NCBI RefSeq assembly: GCF_004357985.1 | Contig: NZ_SMTF01000012.1 | Coordinates: forward strand, 1-64,000 | Reading direction: 5' to 3' | Length of the DNA: 64,000 nt | Source of the DNA: Luteimonas aestuarii | GTDB lineage: Bacteria; Pseudomonadota; Gammaproteobacteria; Xanthomonadales; Xanthomonadaceae | Shown here: positions 16,844 to 26,621 of the stretch, piece after piece | Position numbering within the stretch: position 1 is the stretch's first letter | Layout of the letters: each line of letters opens with the position of its first letter | Notes under the pieces: generated by a model | Seen by the model: only the letters and a program-made list of their open reading frames with translations | What the model was told of the DNA's origin: nothing | Database searches by the model: none | Made by a program: the position numbers and the translations under genes

Positions 16844-17854
16844 TCAGAGGGGCAGCGTCAGACGCTGTTTGATCTCGGCGGCCACGCGCGCGCTTTCGCG
16901 CAGGGGCTCGGCATCGAAGGATGCCAACGCGTCGTCCATCACGCGGATGCGGCCGCTGGACAGCAGCGCGTCGAGGAACCGCCGCGGGGCGCCCTGCACG
17001 CGATCGGGCTCGAACACGAACACCGGTGCGCGGGTGGCGCAGGCTTCGGACACCATGTTCACCGAATCGGGCGAGCAGACGATGCGGTCGGCCCATGCCA
17101 GCAGGCCGGGGTAGGGGTTGTCGCCATCGTCGGCGCCACGCCAGGTGACATGCGGTGCGTGGCCGTAGCGCTGCTTGAGCCTGTCGCGCAGGGCATCGGA
17201 ACTGCGTCGCGACGTGGTGGCCAGCACGCTGCCGCCGTCGCGCGCCAGCACGGCATCGAGCTGGTCGGCGAGGCGATCGAATTCGGCCACGTCGAACGGG
17301 ACGTGCCGGCTGCCGCCGCCCAGCAGCAGGGCGGTGCGCGGCCCTGGCAGGGACGAGAAGGCGTCGAAGGCAGTACGCGCCCGCGCCAGCCAGGCATCGT
17401 CCACCGGGTGCAGCCCGCCGCGGGTCACCACCACGTTGTCGCCGCGCAGGGTGTCGTGTTCGGGGACCACCACCAGGTCCCAATGCCGCGGATCGATGCG
17501 TGGGTCGAGCACCTGCACCACCCTGCTGCCGCGTGCACGCAGCAGCCGGGTCGCCAGCGCAGCCTGTCGTCCGCAGCCCACCACGAGTGCCGGCGGGGAG
17601 GCCAGGCGCGTCGCGAATTCCGCCCCGAAGGCAGCGTGGCTGCCGGGCAGGGCTCGCGGTGCCATCCACTTCCATGGCGCACGCGGTGACAGCACGATGC
17701 TTTCGATTGCATCGCCTCCCGCCAATGCCACGGCGAGCGCTTCGGCCTGTCGGGCATTGCCTGCGCGGCCATCGCTGACGGCCCAGATCGGTGCCGAAAG
17801 GGCGGGGTGGGAGGGGCTTCGTTCCACGTATACGATCATCCGTTCCGGAAGCAT
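16844..17854 (-). CDS. ELM1/GtrOC1-family protein
   Basis: A 336-residue protein of the ELM1 (mitochondrial fission)/DUF1022 family, which has a GT-B glycosyltransferase-like fold. Typical motifs are [14 protein letters not shown] near the N-terminus, [13 protein letters not shown] in the middle, and [13 protein letters not shown] near the C-terminus. Bacterial members often sit near envelope-polysaccharide genes, and here a glycosyltransferase and O-antigen ligase lie 2-5 kb away. ATG 17854 is preferred to GTG 17860. The biochemical reaction is not established. Confidence 0.85.
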   Translation of the reverse strand: MLPERMIVYVERSPSHPALSAPIWAVSDGRAGNARQAEALAVALAGGDAIESIVLSPRAPWKWMAPRALPGSHAAFGAEFATRLASPPALVVGCGRQAALATRLLRARGSRVVQVLDPRIDPRHWDLVVVPEHDTLRGDNVVVTRGGLHPVDDAWLARARTAFDAFSSLPGPRTALLLGGGSRHVPFDVAEFDRLADQLDAVLARDGGSVLATTSRRSSDALRDRLKQRYGHAPHVTWRGADDGDNPYPGLLAWADRIVCSPDSVNMVSEACATRAPVFVFEPDRVQGAPRRFLDALLSSGRIRVMDDALASFDAEPLRESARVAAEIKQRLTLPL

Positions 17855-17948
17855 GGCCACCGCTTCACGGATGGAACTCTACACTGCAGGCCATGGACCG
17901 GCGCATGGGCGCCTGGCCGCCCGATCCCTTCGACGACGAGACCGACCG

Positions 17949-18539
17949 ATGTCCGACATCCTGCCCGACACCGCCCTCGACCAGCTGTTCCGCCAGGCCC
18001 GCAGTTACAACGCCTTCTCCGGCGAGGTCAGCGAGGAGACCCTGCGCAAGCTCTATGACCTGCTGAAGCTGGGCCCCACCGAAGCCAACTGCTGCCCGGC
18101 GCGCATCGTCTTCGTGACCTCGGACGCGGGCAAGAAGAAGCTGGAACCGGCGCTGAGCGAAGGCAATCGCGCCAAGACCATGGCCGCGCCCGCGGTTGCG
18201 ATCGTCGGCTACGACATGAAGTTCTACGACAAGTTGCCGGTGCTGTTCCCGCACGTGGATGCGAAATCCTGGTTCGAGGGCTCGCCCGAAGAGCGCCTGT
18301 ACCGCGTCGCGTTGCGCAGCTCCAGCCTGCAGGTGGCGTACCTCATCCTCGCCGCGCGCGCGCTGGGGCTCGATGCCGGCCCGATGTCGGGCTTCGACAA
18401 CGACAAGGTGGACGAGGCCTTCTTCAAGGGCACCAGCATCAAGTCGAACGTGATCATCAACCTCGGCAAGGGCGATCCCTCGAGTCTGTTCCCGCGCTCG
18501 CCGCGGCTGGGCTTCGACGAAGCGGCGAGGATCGAATGA
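17949..18539 (+). CDS. RutE-like NADPH nitroreductase-family enzyme
   Basis: A 196-residue flavin enzyme of the nitroreductase superfamily, closest in appearance to RutE (putative malonic semialdehyde reductase). It has the N-terminal RSYNAFSGE pattern, the FMN-binding [12 protein letters not shown], and C-terminal [20 protein letters not shown]. No other rut genes are nearby, so a pyrimidine-catabolic role is not supported by context. Its last codons overlap the start of the first YceI gene. Confidence 0.85.
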   Translation: MSDILPDTALDQLFRQARSYNAFSGEVSEETLRKLYDLLKLGPTEANCCPARIVFVTSDAGKKKLEPALSEGNRAKTMAAPAVAIVGYDMKFYDKLPVLFPHVDAKSWFEGSPEERLYRVALRSSSLQVAYLILAARALGLDAGPMSGFDNDKVDEAFFKGTSIKSNVIINLGKGDPSSLFPRSPRLGFDEAARIE

Positions 18540-19153
18540 TGCGTCGGGTGCGACCTGCAAGGGCGCCTTCGCGGGTTTCGGCGACGGTGTTCGCGCTGGC
18601 GCTCGCCTGTGCCACCGCGGTGGCACAGGCGGCGCCAGTCGAGTACCGGATCGACCCCGGCCATACCGATGTCATCGCGCAGTGGAACCATCTCGGGTTC
18701 TCCAATCCCACTGCGCACTTCGGCCAGGTCGACGGCACCATCGTCTACGACGCAGACAAGGTGGCGGCGTCCTCGGTGCAGGTCACGCTGCCGTTGTCGG
18801 GGCTGAACTCGCACGTCGCGCGTTTCGACGCACACCTGCGCAATGCCGATTTCTTCGATGCCGATGTCTTCCCGGTCGCCACGTTCCGCAGCACCGCGGT
18901 CGAGGACCTGGGCGAGGACCGACTGAAGGTCACCGGCGCACTGACCATCAAGGACATCACCCGTACCGTGGTGCTCGACGCCGTGCTCGACAAGGCCGCG
19001 CCGCACCCGCGCAACAACCGCCCCACCATCGGGTTCGACGCCACGGCCAACCTGCTGCGCAGTGACTTCGGCCTCGGGCTGGGCGCGCCGGCGGTCAGCG
19101 ACGAAGTCCAGTTGCGCATCACCACCGAAGCCCAGGCCGCGGCCGCGGACTGA
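18536..19153 (+). CDS. YceI-family periplasmic lipid-binding protein (copy 1)
   Basis: A secreted 205-residue protein. The signal peptide ends about AQA-APVEY (residue 33). The rest is a YceI lipocalin-like barrel that binds isoprenoid-type lipids: [22 protein letters not shown], then a C-terminal FGLGLGAP. It overlaps the nitroreductase gene by 4 bases. A second YceI gene follows 34 bases later. The two mature proteins align over their whole length (for example WNHLGFSNP against WNHFGFSNP), so they arose by tandem duplication. Confidence 0.9.
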   Translation: MMRRVRPARAPSRVSATVFALALACATAVAQAAPVEYRIDPGHTDVIAQWNHLGFSNPTAHFGQVDGTIVYDADKVAASSVQVTLPLSGLNSHVARFDAHLRNADFFDADVFPVATFRSTAVEDLGEDRLKVTGALTIKDITRTVVLDAVLDKAAPHPRNNRPTIGFDATANLLRSDFGLGLGAPAVSDEVQLRITTEAQAAAAD

Positions 19154-19187
19154 CCTGCCTCCCTTACCTCCCATCGAGGACGCCCAC

Positions 19188-19856
19188 ATGAAATCCCGAA
19201 TCCGACCCGTGCTTGCTCCCCTTGCCCTGACCGTCGCACTTGCCGCGTGCTCGCCGTCGCAACCCGCCGCGGACACCACGGCACCTGCGGCAGCAACGCC
19301 TGCCGCGACGGAACCTGCCGTCGATCCGGTCGCGGCCGCTTCCGGTACCTACGTGATCGATCCCTCGCACACGATGGTGCTGGCCTCGTGGAACCACTTC
19401 GGGTTCTCCAATCCCAGCATCAACTTCGGCAACGTCGAAGGCGCCATCGTCTACAACGCCGAGGACGTGGCCGCGTCGAGCGTCGAGGTCACGCTGCCGA
19501 TCTCCGGCATCGATGCACTGGCCGCCGAGTTCCACGACCACCTCTCCAGCGCCGACTGGCTGGATGCAGCGCGCTTCCCCGCCGCCACCTTCCGCAGCAC
19601 GCGCGTCGAATCGACCGGGACCAACCGGCTCACCGTCACCGGCGACCTGACGGTCAAGGACACGACCCGCCCGGTGACGCTCGACGTGACCCTGAACGGC
19701 GCTGGCCCGCATCCGATGACCCAGCGGCCGTCGATCGGCTTCGATGCCACCGCCACCGTCCTGCGCAGCGACTTCGGCCTGGGCAACTACGCGCCTGCGG
19801 TGGGTGATGAAGTGACCCTGCGCATCACCACCGAAGCCTCGGTCGCCGCGGAATGA
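19188..19856 (+). CDS. YceI-family lipoprotein (copy 2)
   Basis: A 222-residue YceI protein that differs from copy 1 in being a lipoprotein: lipobox LAAC at about residues 18-21, then an Ala/Thr/Pro-rich linker to about residue 52. The barrel follows (YVIDPSHTMVLASWNHFGFSNP). ATG 19188 has CGAGGA upstream. One copy is soluble periplasmic and the other membrane-tethered, so the pair could hand a lipid ligand between compartments. That is inference. Confidence 0.9.
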   Translation: MKSRIRPVLAPLALTVALAACSPSQPAADTTAPAAATPAATEPAVDPVAAASGTYVIDPSHTMVLASWNHFGFSNPSINFGNVEGAIVYNAEDVAASSVEVTLPISGIDALAAEFHDHLSSADWLDAARFPAATFRSTRVESTGTNRLTVTGDLTVKDTTRPVTLDVTLNGAGPHPMTQRPSIGFDATATVLRSDFGLGNYAPAVGDEVTLRITTEASVAAE

Positions 19857-19926
19857 GCCACGCGGGTGCCATCGCCCGTGCGATGGCGCCCGGCGGCATG
19901 GCGGGCGGTAGAATGCCCGCATCACG

Positions 19927-20139
19927 ATGCAGGCCCCCGCCATGACCGCCACTCCGCAACCGACCCAGGCCAACGCGCAGCAGCGCTACGAGATTTCCCG
20001 CGGCGACCTGCCGCTGAGCTGCCCGCTGCCGTCGATGGCGCTGTGGAATTCGCATCCGCGCGTCTACCTGCCGATCGAGGCCGAAGGCGGACAGTCCGAT
20101 TGCCCTTACTGCGGGGCGCATTTCGTCCTCGTCGACTGA
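19927..20139 (+). CDS. CHCC zinc-finger protein
   Basis: A 70-residue protein of the zf-CHCC family. Likely ligands are Cys in SCPLP, His in WNSHPRVYLP, and the pair in DCPYCGAHF. Members resemble the small NDUFS6-like zinc protein. ATG 19927 is used; ATG 19942 is also possible. It ends 22 bases before a glycosyltransferase gene on the same strand and is probably co-transcribed with it. Confidence 0.85.
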   Translation: MQAPAMTATPQPTQANAQQRYEISRGDLPLSCPLPSMALWNSHPRVYLPIEAEGGQSDCPYCGAHFVLVD

Positions 20140-20161
20140 CCCCGGCGCGGGCCCGCCACGC

Positions 20162-21280
20162 GTGACCCGCCCGTTGACGGTCCTGCAGTTGCTGCCGGCG
20201 CTGGACGCCGGCGGCGTCGAGCGCTCCACGCTGGAAATCACCGACGCCCTGGTGCGCGGCGGGCATCGCGCGCTGGTGGTCTCCGCGGGTGGGCGGCTGG
20301 TGCCCGCGCTGCAGGCGCTGGGCGGCGAGCACACCGCGCTCGACATCGGCCGCAAGTCCCCGCTGGTGCTGCGCCATGTGCGCACGTTGCGCCGGCTGTT
20401 CGCGGAGCAGCGCGTCGACATCGTGCATGCCCGCTCGCGGCTGCCGGCGTGGATCGGCTGGCTGGCCTGGCGTGGCCTGCCTGCCGCCTCGCGCCCCCAC
20501 TTCGTGACCACCGTGCATGGCCTGAACTCGCCTTCGCGCTACAGCGCGGTGATGGCGCGCGGCGAGCGGGTGGTGTGCGTGTCCGACACCGTGCGCGAAT
20601 ACGTGTTGCGGCACTACCCTCGAACCGACCCTGCGGTCATGCAGGTGATTCCGCGCGGCATTGACCCGGCGCAGTTCCCGCGCCGTCCCGCGCCCGACTG
20701 CGGGGCACGCGCACGCGTCGCGGCTGCGCATCCGAAGCTTGCCGGCGAGGGCCCGCTGTTGTTGCTGCCCGGGCGCGGCACGCGGCTCAAGGGCCACGCC
20801 GATGCGCTGGCGCTGCTGGCCACGCTGCGTGCGGCCGGCAGCGATGCGCGGCTGTGGATGCCGGGCGCGCGCGAAGCGCATCGCAGCGGCTACATCACTG
20901 AACTCGAAGCCGACGCCGCGCGGCTGGGCATTGCCGATGCGCTGGCGATCACCGCGCCGACGTCCGCCATCGTCGAGGCCTACGCCGCCAGCGACCTGGT
21001 GCTGCAGCTTTCACGCAAGCCGGAAGCCTTCGGGCGCACCGTCATCGAAGCGCTGTCGGTGGGCCGGCCGGTGCTGGGCTGGGCGCACGGTGGCGTGGGT
21101 GAGTTGCTGCGCGAGCTGCAGCCGCAGGGCGCGGCAATGCCGTTCGATGGCGATGCACTCGCGCGGCGCGCACGCGAACTGCTTGCGCAAGCACCACCGC
21201 TTCCGGCTACGATGCCTTACACGTTGCAGGCCATGCAGGACGCCACGCTCGCGATGTACCGCGACCTCGCCCATACATGA
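20162..21280 (+). CDS. GT4-family glycosyltransferase
   Basis: A 372-residue retaining GT-B glycosyltransferase. Its N-terminal acceptor domain starts LQLLPALDAGGVERST. The C-terminal nucleotide-sugar domain has LLLPGRGTRLKGH and the E-x7-E-type motif EAFGRTVIEALSVGRPVLG. It uses a GTG start at 20162. The stop overlaps the start of the O-antigen ligase-like gene, so it probably acts in the same lipopolysaccharide or core-oligosaccharide pathway. The exact sugar is unknown. Confidence 0.9.
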   Translation: MTRPLTVLQLLPALDAGGVERSTLEITDALVRGGHRALVVSAGGRLVPALQALGGEHTALDIGRKSPLVLRHVRTLRRLFAEQRVDIVHARSRLPAWIGWLAWRGLPAASRPHFVTTVHGLNSPSRYSAVMARGERVVCVSDTVREYVLRHYPRTDPAVMQVIPRGIDPAQFPRRPAPDCGARARVAAAHPKLAGEGPLLLLPGRGTRLKGHADALALLATLRAAGSDARLWMPGAREAHRSGYITELEADAARLGIADALAITAPTSAIVEAYAASDLVLQLSRKPEAFGRTVIEALSVGRPVLGWAHGGVGELLRELQPQGAAMPFDGDALARRARELLAQAPPLPATMPYTLQAMQDATLAMYRDLAHT

Positions 21281-22608
21281 ATACGACTCCTCCCACGCCT
21301 GAGGTGACCGGCATGCCGCCCGCCTACGGCTGGCGCTGGGCGCCGCCTTGGGTGCTGGCCTTCGTCGCGCTGTGGCCTGCGCCCGGCTACGCCGAGGGCG
21401 TGATGGTGCTGGGGGCGTTGACCGCGATCTTCCTGCTGCTGCGCCGGCGTTTCCGCGGTGGCACCGCGCTGCTCAGTCCGCCGGCATGGGCGTTGACCAG
21501 CGTGTTGTTCTTCGCGTACTGGCTGCCGCAGCTGGTGTCATCGGTCGATGCCGTCGACCACGGCCGCGCCTTCCGCGAATCGCTGGTGGACCTGCGTTAC
21601 CTGCCGTTCCTGTGGCTGGTGGCCGGCGCGGTGGCCGACGAGCGCGGACGGCGCATCACCTTCGGTGGGCTGGCGGTGATCATCGGCGTGTGGACGCTGG
21701 ACGCGCTCGCCGAGGTGCTGTTCCACACCAGTCCGCTGTTCTGGGGCATCGATGCACTCAAGCAGCTGATCAGCGGCCGGCCGATGTGCAGCGAGGCGCA
21801 ACTGGCCGCGGCCGACCGGCTGGGCGGCATCCTGGGCCCGTGCAACCTCAAGCTGGGCGTGGTGCTGGCCAGCCTGTCGCCGTTCGCGCTGTATGCCGCC
21901 GGGCGCCGCTTCGGCACCGTGGGCTGGATCGTGGCGGCGTCGCTGGTCGGCATTGTCATCGTCTTCGCCGGCTCGCGTGCGTCGTGGATCACTTATGCGC
22001 TGGTGCTGGTGTTCTCGGGCTGGCGCCTGCTGGGCTGGAAGAAGCTGCTGCTGGTGCTGGCCGGTGGCGCGCTTGCGATCCTCGCCATCGCATTGACCTC
22101 GCCCGATGTCGGCAAGCGCATTGAGCGCACCATGCTGGCGATGGAGGCCAGTGAGGCGGGCGTGGATGGCGCACTGTCGGGCCGCGCACGGATCTGGGGC
22201 GCGGCGCTGTGCATGGCGCGCGAGCATCCCATCAACGGCGTCGGCGCGCGCGGCTTCCGCGAAGCGTTCGACGATTGCGACCCGGATGCGGGGCAGGTGG
22301 CGGCATGGGGTGAAGGCCCTGCCTTCCACGCGCACCAGATCGTGCTGGAGATCCTCAGCGAGACCGGCGGCATCGGGCTGCTGCTGTGGCTGGCCGGTGC
22401 GGCGCTGGCATGGCGTGCGTGGCGCTTCGCCGACGAGGCGGCGCGCAAGCGTGCGCGCCCGGCGATGCTGGCATTGGCGGTGACCGTCTTCCCGCTCAAC
22501 ACGCACCTCGCGTTCTATTCGACGTTCTGGGGCGGGCTGACGCTGATGCTGGCGGCGCTGTATGCGGGGAGCCTGCTGGCGCGGGCGGACGCTCCGGCGA
22601 AGCCGTAG
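21277..22608 (+). CDS. O-antigen ligase-family membrane protein
   Basis: A 443-residue polytopic protein with about 10-12 hydrophobic segments and the large periplasmic loop of the Wzy_C/O-antigen-ligase family. The loop includes GRARIWGAALCMAREHPINGVG and, further on, the His in AFHAHQIVLEILSETG. It would join O-antigen to lipid A-core, or polymerise a polysaccharide, on the periplasmic side. It overlaps the glycosyltransferase gene by 4 bases (ATGA). Ligase and polymerase cannot be separated from sequence alone. Confidence 0.88.
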   Translation: MNTTPPTPEVTGMPPAYGWRWAPPWVLAFVALWPAPGYAEGVMVLGALTAIFLLLRRRFRGGTALLSPPAWALTSVLFFAYWLPQLVSSVDAVDHGRAFRESLVDLRYLPFLWLVAGAVADERGRRITFGGLAVIIGVWTLDALAEVLFHTSPLFWGIDALKQLISGRPMCSEAQLAAADRLGGILGPCNLKLGVVLASLSPFALYAAGRRFGTVGWIVAASLVGIVIVFAGSRASWITYALVLVFSGWRLLGWKKLLLVLAGGALAILAIALTSPDVGKRIERTMLAMEASEAGVDGALSGRARIWGAALCMAREHPINGVGARGFREAFDDCDPDAGQVAAWGEGPAFHAHQIVLEILSETGGIGLLLWLAGAALAWRAWRFADEAARKRARPAMLALAVTVFPLNTHLAFYSTFWGGLTLMLAALYAGSLLARADAPAKP

Positions 22609-23591
22609 GCGCCCATCGATGCCTGGCGCTGCGGCCGCTTCAGTGTTTCGGGAAGCGTTAGGGCAGACTGGGTTTGTGCAGGGAATGACACCATCCATGG
22701 CGACATGCCGATGCGGGGGCACGTTGCTTGGCCCGAACCTTTTCCTGAGATCAAAGGCGTTCCGCCCGTAGACGGGCGGGTGACGTTCTTTGCTGGCACA
22801 CTGCGAAGCGAACGGCGCAGCCGGTCAAGAAAGTCACAAAAGAAATACTTTCCCCGACCAAGCTAACGTTCCGTGTCAGGCTCGTCAGGATTTTTCGACA
22901 GGACATCCTTGTCCTGTCGAAAAACGCCCGGCGTCCATGCCGGGCGCCCTCCGGGTCTTCAAGCGATGTTACGACTGGGCTTAGATCAGAGGCTTGAGCT
23001 TCGACATCCCGGAGCAAGCCGGGACCGAGCGTCCTTGGCTTTTCGCATGCGCTTGCAATGTGGGTCTATGGAGTTCGGCCTGCACCGGAAAGGCCGTGCT
23101 GCGGCTCTCCTGACGAACCGCCGCGGGACTTGCCAGACCCGTAGGGCGCCGCACATGTGTGGGGAGGTGCGCTTGCGAGCCATTGGCTCGCGCGCCGACG
23201 AACGCCCGCGTTTTCCGACCGCGCCAACCGGATCCTGCCGCTGCGACGGAGACGAACGCGTCGCCACGCGTAACGCCACTGAATCGCCGTTGTCACACGC
23301 CTTTGGCGAGTCGGAAAATCCCGACGCACTGTCCGCCGAATCGTTAGCCCCCGTCGGGGAAGGCCCTTTTCTTTGGTTCGTTTCTTCTGACGCGCGCCTA
23401 TGGCGCTCGCCCTTCGGGCCGGCTTCGTCGTCCGCATGCGCTTCGCGCATGCAGTGGGCCAGCAAAAGAAATGAACCCGCCCGCTGCCGCGGGCGGAACG
23501 CTCTTGCATTCGTGGGTTTCACGAGAGTATCGCAAGCGTTCTGAGGAGAGAACGCTGGCCGGGGAGAGCGGCCCGGCAGTCCGCGCCGCCA
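22609..23591. repeat. Palindrome-rich intergenic block, probable dispersed repeat
   Basis: These 983 bases lie between the ligase and parB and have no convincing gene. There are two adjacent perfect palindromes: 15-bp arms at 22891-22905/22910-22924, then 8-bp arms at 22925-22932/22939-22946. Short open frames on both strands have non-native composition and run across the palindromes. I recall similar tracts recurring in intergenic regions of this family, often annotated as spurious proteins, but could not check this. Confidence 0.5.
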
Positions 23592-24497
23592 CTACTTCCG
23601 CAACCGCTCCAACACCCCATCCAGCGCATCGAGGTTGGCGTAGTGGATGACCAGCCGTCCCTTGCCGCCGCGACCATGCGCAATGGCGACCTTCGCGCCC
23701 AGCGTCTCGGACAGCTCGTTCTCGAGCGTGGCGATGTCCGGCGGCGTTGCGGTCTTGCCCGCCTTCTTCTTCTTGGTCACGGGCAGCTTGCCCGCCGCGA
23801 ACTGCTGCGCGCGATGTTCCACCTCGCGCACCGACCAGCCGTGTTCGACGGCTTCCGCGGCCAGCTTGCTGGCCAGTTCCGGCGACAGCGTCAGCAGCGC
23901 GCGGGCATGGCCCATCTCCAGCTGGCGCGACTCCAGCAGCGTGCGGATCGCGGGCGGCAGTTCCAGCAGGCGCAGCAGGTTGGACACCGCGGCGCGCGAG
24001 CGACCCACGGTCTCGGCGGTCTGCGCGTGGGTCAGGTCGAATTCGTCGATCAGCCGCTGCAGCGCCTGCGCTTCTTCCAGCGGGTTGAGGTCCTCGCGCT
24101 GGATGTTCTCGATCAGCGCCATGGCCACCACGGTGCGGTCGTCGGCCTGGCGCACCACCACCGGCACTTCGGCCAGCCCCGCTTCCTTCGATGCGCGCCA
24201 GCGGCGCTCGCCGGCGATGATCTCGAAGGTGCGGTCGGGCATCTGCCGGACCACGATCGGCTGGATCACGCCCTGGGCCTTGATCGATTCGGCCAGTTCG
24301 GTGAGCTTGGCGCCGTCCCAGTGCTTGCGAGGCTGGTAGCGCCCGGGCTGCATGGAATCGACCGGCAGCGTGCGCAGGGTGTCCTCGGGCGAAGCTTCCA
24401 GCTTCGGCGCCTCGGCGGCGGCCTTGGGGCCGAGCAGGGCTTCCAGTCCGCGGCCCAGGCCACGCTTCTTGGCGGGCGCGCTCTTGGCTGCGCTCAT
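23592..24497 (-). CDS. parB: ParB chromosome-partitioning protein
   Basis: The parS-binding CTPase of chromosome segregation, 301 residues. It has the N-terminal KKRGLGRGLEALLG signature and the ParB/Srx nucleotide-binding GERRWRAS motif. The helix-turn-helix lies around LTHAQTAETVGRSRAAVSNLLRLLELP, with a C-terminal dimerisation domain. ATG 24497 overlaps the parA stop by 4 bases. A much longer frame continues upstream through parA but is not coding. I found no canonical parS site in the window. Confidence 0.95.
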   Translation of the reverse strand: MSAAKSAPAKKRGLGRGLEALLGPKAAAEAPKLEASPEDTLRTLPVDSMQPGRYQPRKHWDGAKLTELAESIKAQGVIQPIVVRQMPDRTFEIIAGERRWRASKEAGLAEVPVVVRQADDRTVVAMALIENIQREDLNPLEEAQALQRLIDEFDLTHAQTAETVGRSRAAVSNLLRLLELPPAIRTLLESRQLEMGHARALLTLSPELASKLAAEAVEHGWSVREVEHRAQQFAAGKLPVTKKKKAGKTATPPDIATLENELSETLGAKVAIAHGRGGKGRLVIHYANLDALDGVLERLRK

Positions 24498-25303
24498 GCC
24501 GGGTTCTCCGTCACGTTCATGTCCTTCTGTTGTTGGTCGCGCTCGCGCTGGCGGCGCAGCACTTCGCCGGCGAGGCCGAGATAGGCGATGGCTCCGCGCG
24601 AGGCCTTGTCGTAGCCGACGATGCTCTGGCCGTGGCTGGGGGCTTCGGCCAGGCGCACGTTGCGCGGCACGATGGTACGGAACACCTTGTCGCCGAAGTG
24701 TTGCACCAGTTCGGCCGACACCGCGTTGGCCAGGTTGTTGCGCACGTCGAACATGGTCCGCAACACGCCTTCGATCTCGAGTTCGGGATTCAGCCGCTGC
24801 TTCAGTGCGTCGATGGTCTGCAGCAGCGCGGTCAGGCCTTCCAGCGCGTAGTACTCGCACTGCATCGGCACCAGCACCGAATCGGATGCGGTGAGCGCGT
24901 TGAGCGTCAGCAGCGACAGCGCCGGCGGGCAGTCGATGACGATGAAGTCGTAGCGTGCACGCAGGGGTTCGAGTGCGCGCTTGAGCCGCTGCTCGCGGCC
25001 GTCCTCGTCCATCAGTTCGATTTCGGCCGCGGTGAGGTCGGTGTTGCCCGGCATCAGGTCGAAACCTTCCGCCGTCTCCATGATCGCGTCCTCGGCGTGC
25101 AACTCCTCCAGCAGGACGTCGCAGGTCGAGGCGTGCAGGTCGCGCTTGTCGATGCCGCTGCCCATGGTGGCGTTGCCCTGGGCATCCAGGTCCACCAGCA
25201 GCACGCGCTTGGGCGTCTTCGCCAGCGCGGCGGCCAGGTTGACGGCGGTGGTGGTCTTGCCGACGCCGCCCTTCTGGTTGGCAATGGCGATGATGCGGGC
25301 CAT
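24494..25303 (-). CDS. parA: ParA/Soj ATPase
   Basis: A Walker-type partition ATPase of 269 residues. The deviant Walker A KGGVGKTTTAVNLAAAL lies at about residues 11-27. The A' motif is DLDAQGNAT and Walker B is FIVIDCPPALS. It precedes parB with a 4-base overlap, the standard arrangement near chromosomal origins. rsmG is upstream on the same strand, which matches the usual rsmG-parA-parB order, though a 565-base palindrome-rich insert separates them here. Confidence 0.96.
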   Translation of the reverse strand: MARIIAIANQKGGVGKTTTAVNLAAALAKTPKRVLLVDLDAQGNATMGSGIDKRDLHASTCDVLLEELHAEDAIMETAEGFDLMPGNTDLTAAEIELMDEDGREQRLKRALEPLRARYDFIVIDCPPALSLLTLNALTASDSVLVPMQCEYYALEGLTALLQTIDALKQRLNPELEIEGVLRTMFDVRNNLANAVSAELVQHFGDKVFRTIVPRNVRLAEAPSHGQSIVGYDKASRGAIAYLGLAGEVLRRQRERDQQQKDMNVTENPA

Positions 25304-25868
25304 GGGGTCCGGGGATGCCTCGGTAGCGGAGGGAAACGGCCGCGGCGAGGCGGTCCGGACAGGGGATTATGCCGCGCGATGGCGGGGAAGGGGGTTTGGC
25401 GCGGCTGGGAACCAGCCTGTCGGGAAGAGATGCTTCTCCGGCGAGCCTTGATCCCAAGGCGCGTCATCCCGGCGCTAGCCCACTGACCCGAATGAATCCA
25501 ATGGCGCGGAACAGACGCCTCGATGCGGGCTATCACCGCTTCGCCACGCCGCCCCCCAACCCCCGCTCGGCGCCCCGGCCCGTGCCAGCGGCACGGGCGC
25601 TGCAGCGCACGCGCGCCAACGGCACGCAAACCGTGCGCTGTCGCCCCGGAGGGAGAGGGGCTTCTTTGTTCCTTCTCCCTCCGGGGTGAAGGGGGCTGCT
25701 TGCGAGCCTTTGGCCCGCGCCCCCCTGAACGCCCTGCGCGCTGCGCAGGCCGGGGCGCGGAGCGAGGTGCCTGCAGGGCGGATGAGGGCCGGCGAGGTGG
25801 GGACCGCTCCAATGGCGACGTCACCGCCATACCAAAAATAAACTCCGGATTGCCAAACTCCGCCCAAG
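25304..25868. repeat. Hairpin-rich spacer between rsmG and parA
   Basis: No gene is seen in these 565 bases. It contains a perfect 9-bp hairpin (25578-25586/25590-25598). A longer one matches at 15 of 16 arm positions (25644-25659/25671-25686) with an 11-base loop. This separates rsmG from parA, which usually lie close together. REP-like mobile palindromes are the likeliest explanation. Confidence 0.5.
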
Positions 25869-26510
25869 CTAGCCCGCGTTCGACACCACCACCAGGTGGC
25901 GTTCGGCCGCAAGGCCGGGCACTGCGAGTGGATGGATGGCGTCGAGCCGCCAGCCGGGCGGGAGCGCGGCGATCTCGTCGTCGGGGCGCTGGCCCTTCAT
26001 CGCCAGCAGGCGGCCGCCGGGGGCCAGCAGGTGGCCGCCCACGGCGATGATGTCGGGCAGCGTGGCCAGGGCGCGGGCGGTGATGGCTTGGTAGCGGCCG
26101 GGTTCGTCCAGCGCTTCGGCGCGGGATTCGGCCACGCGGGCGTTGCCGAGTCCCAGTTGGCGCACCGCTTCGCGCAGGAACCGGGCCTTCTTGCCGTTGC
26201 TCTCGACCAGGGTGACCTGCAGGGCCGGGGTGGCGATGGCCAGGGGGATGCCGGGCAGGCCGGGGCCGGTGCCGAGGTCGGCGAGTGCGGCGATGTCGGC
26301 CACGTGCGGCTGCATCGCCAGCGAATCGAGCAGGTGCAGGGTCACCATCTCCCGCGGGTCGCGGATGGCGGTCAGGTTGTAGGTGCGGTTCCAGCGGTCC
26401 AGCAGGGCGAGGTAGTCCAGCAACGGCGCCGCCAGCGCGGGATCGAGGCGCAATGCGGCCAGGCCGGCGTCCAGCGTGTGCCGCAGTTCATCGCGGAGGG
26501 GGGTGTCCAT
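25869..26510 (-). CDS. rsmG: 16S rRNA m7G527 methyltransferase
   Basis: RsmG (GidB) methylates N7 of G527 in 16S rRNA using S-adenosylmethionine. The length is 213 residues. It has [20 protein letters not shown] near residue 45, the SAM-binding [15 protein letters not shown], and [15 protein letters not shown]. It is placed upstream of parA as in many proteobacteria, suggesting proximity to the replication origin. The usual upstream partner mnmG is not here; a phosphopantetheinyl transferase gene is. Confidence 0.95.
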   Translation of the reverse strand: MDTPLRDELRHTLDAGLAALRLDPALAAPLLDYLALLDRWNRTYNLTAIRDPREMVTLHLLDSLAMQPHVADIAALADLGTGPGLPGIPLAIATPALQVTLVESNGKKARFLREAVRQLGLGNARVAESRAEALDEPGRYQAITARALATLPDIIAVGGHLLAPGGRLLAMKGQRPDDEIAALPPGWRLDAIHPLAVPGLAAERHLVVVSNAG

Positions 26511-26621
26511 GTCGTCATTGTAGGAGCGGCCGCGCGCGCAGACCCTTGTTCAACCGTGGCGATGAGTACGCCGCCCCGCCAGGCAAGGGCAACCCCGGGG
26601 TTGCGCAGGCTTGGCCCGTCG

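Noticed and set aside
22873..23544. Open frames of 150-220 codons in the spacer before parB
   Set aside because: They run through perfect palindromes, exist on both strands and lack coding character; treated as a repeat block.
23592..25868. A parS site near parAB
   Set aside because: I searched for a TGTTTCACGTGAAACA-like palindrome and found none in the window.
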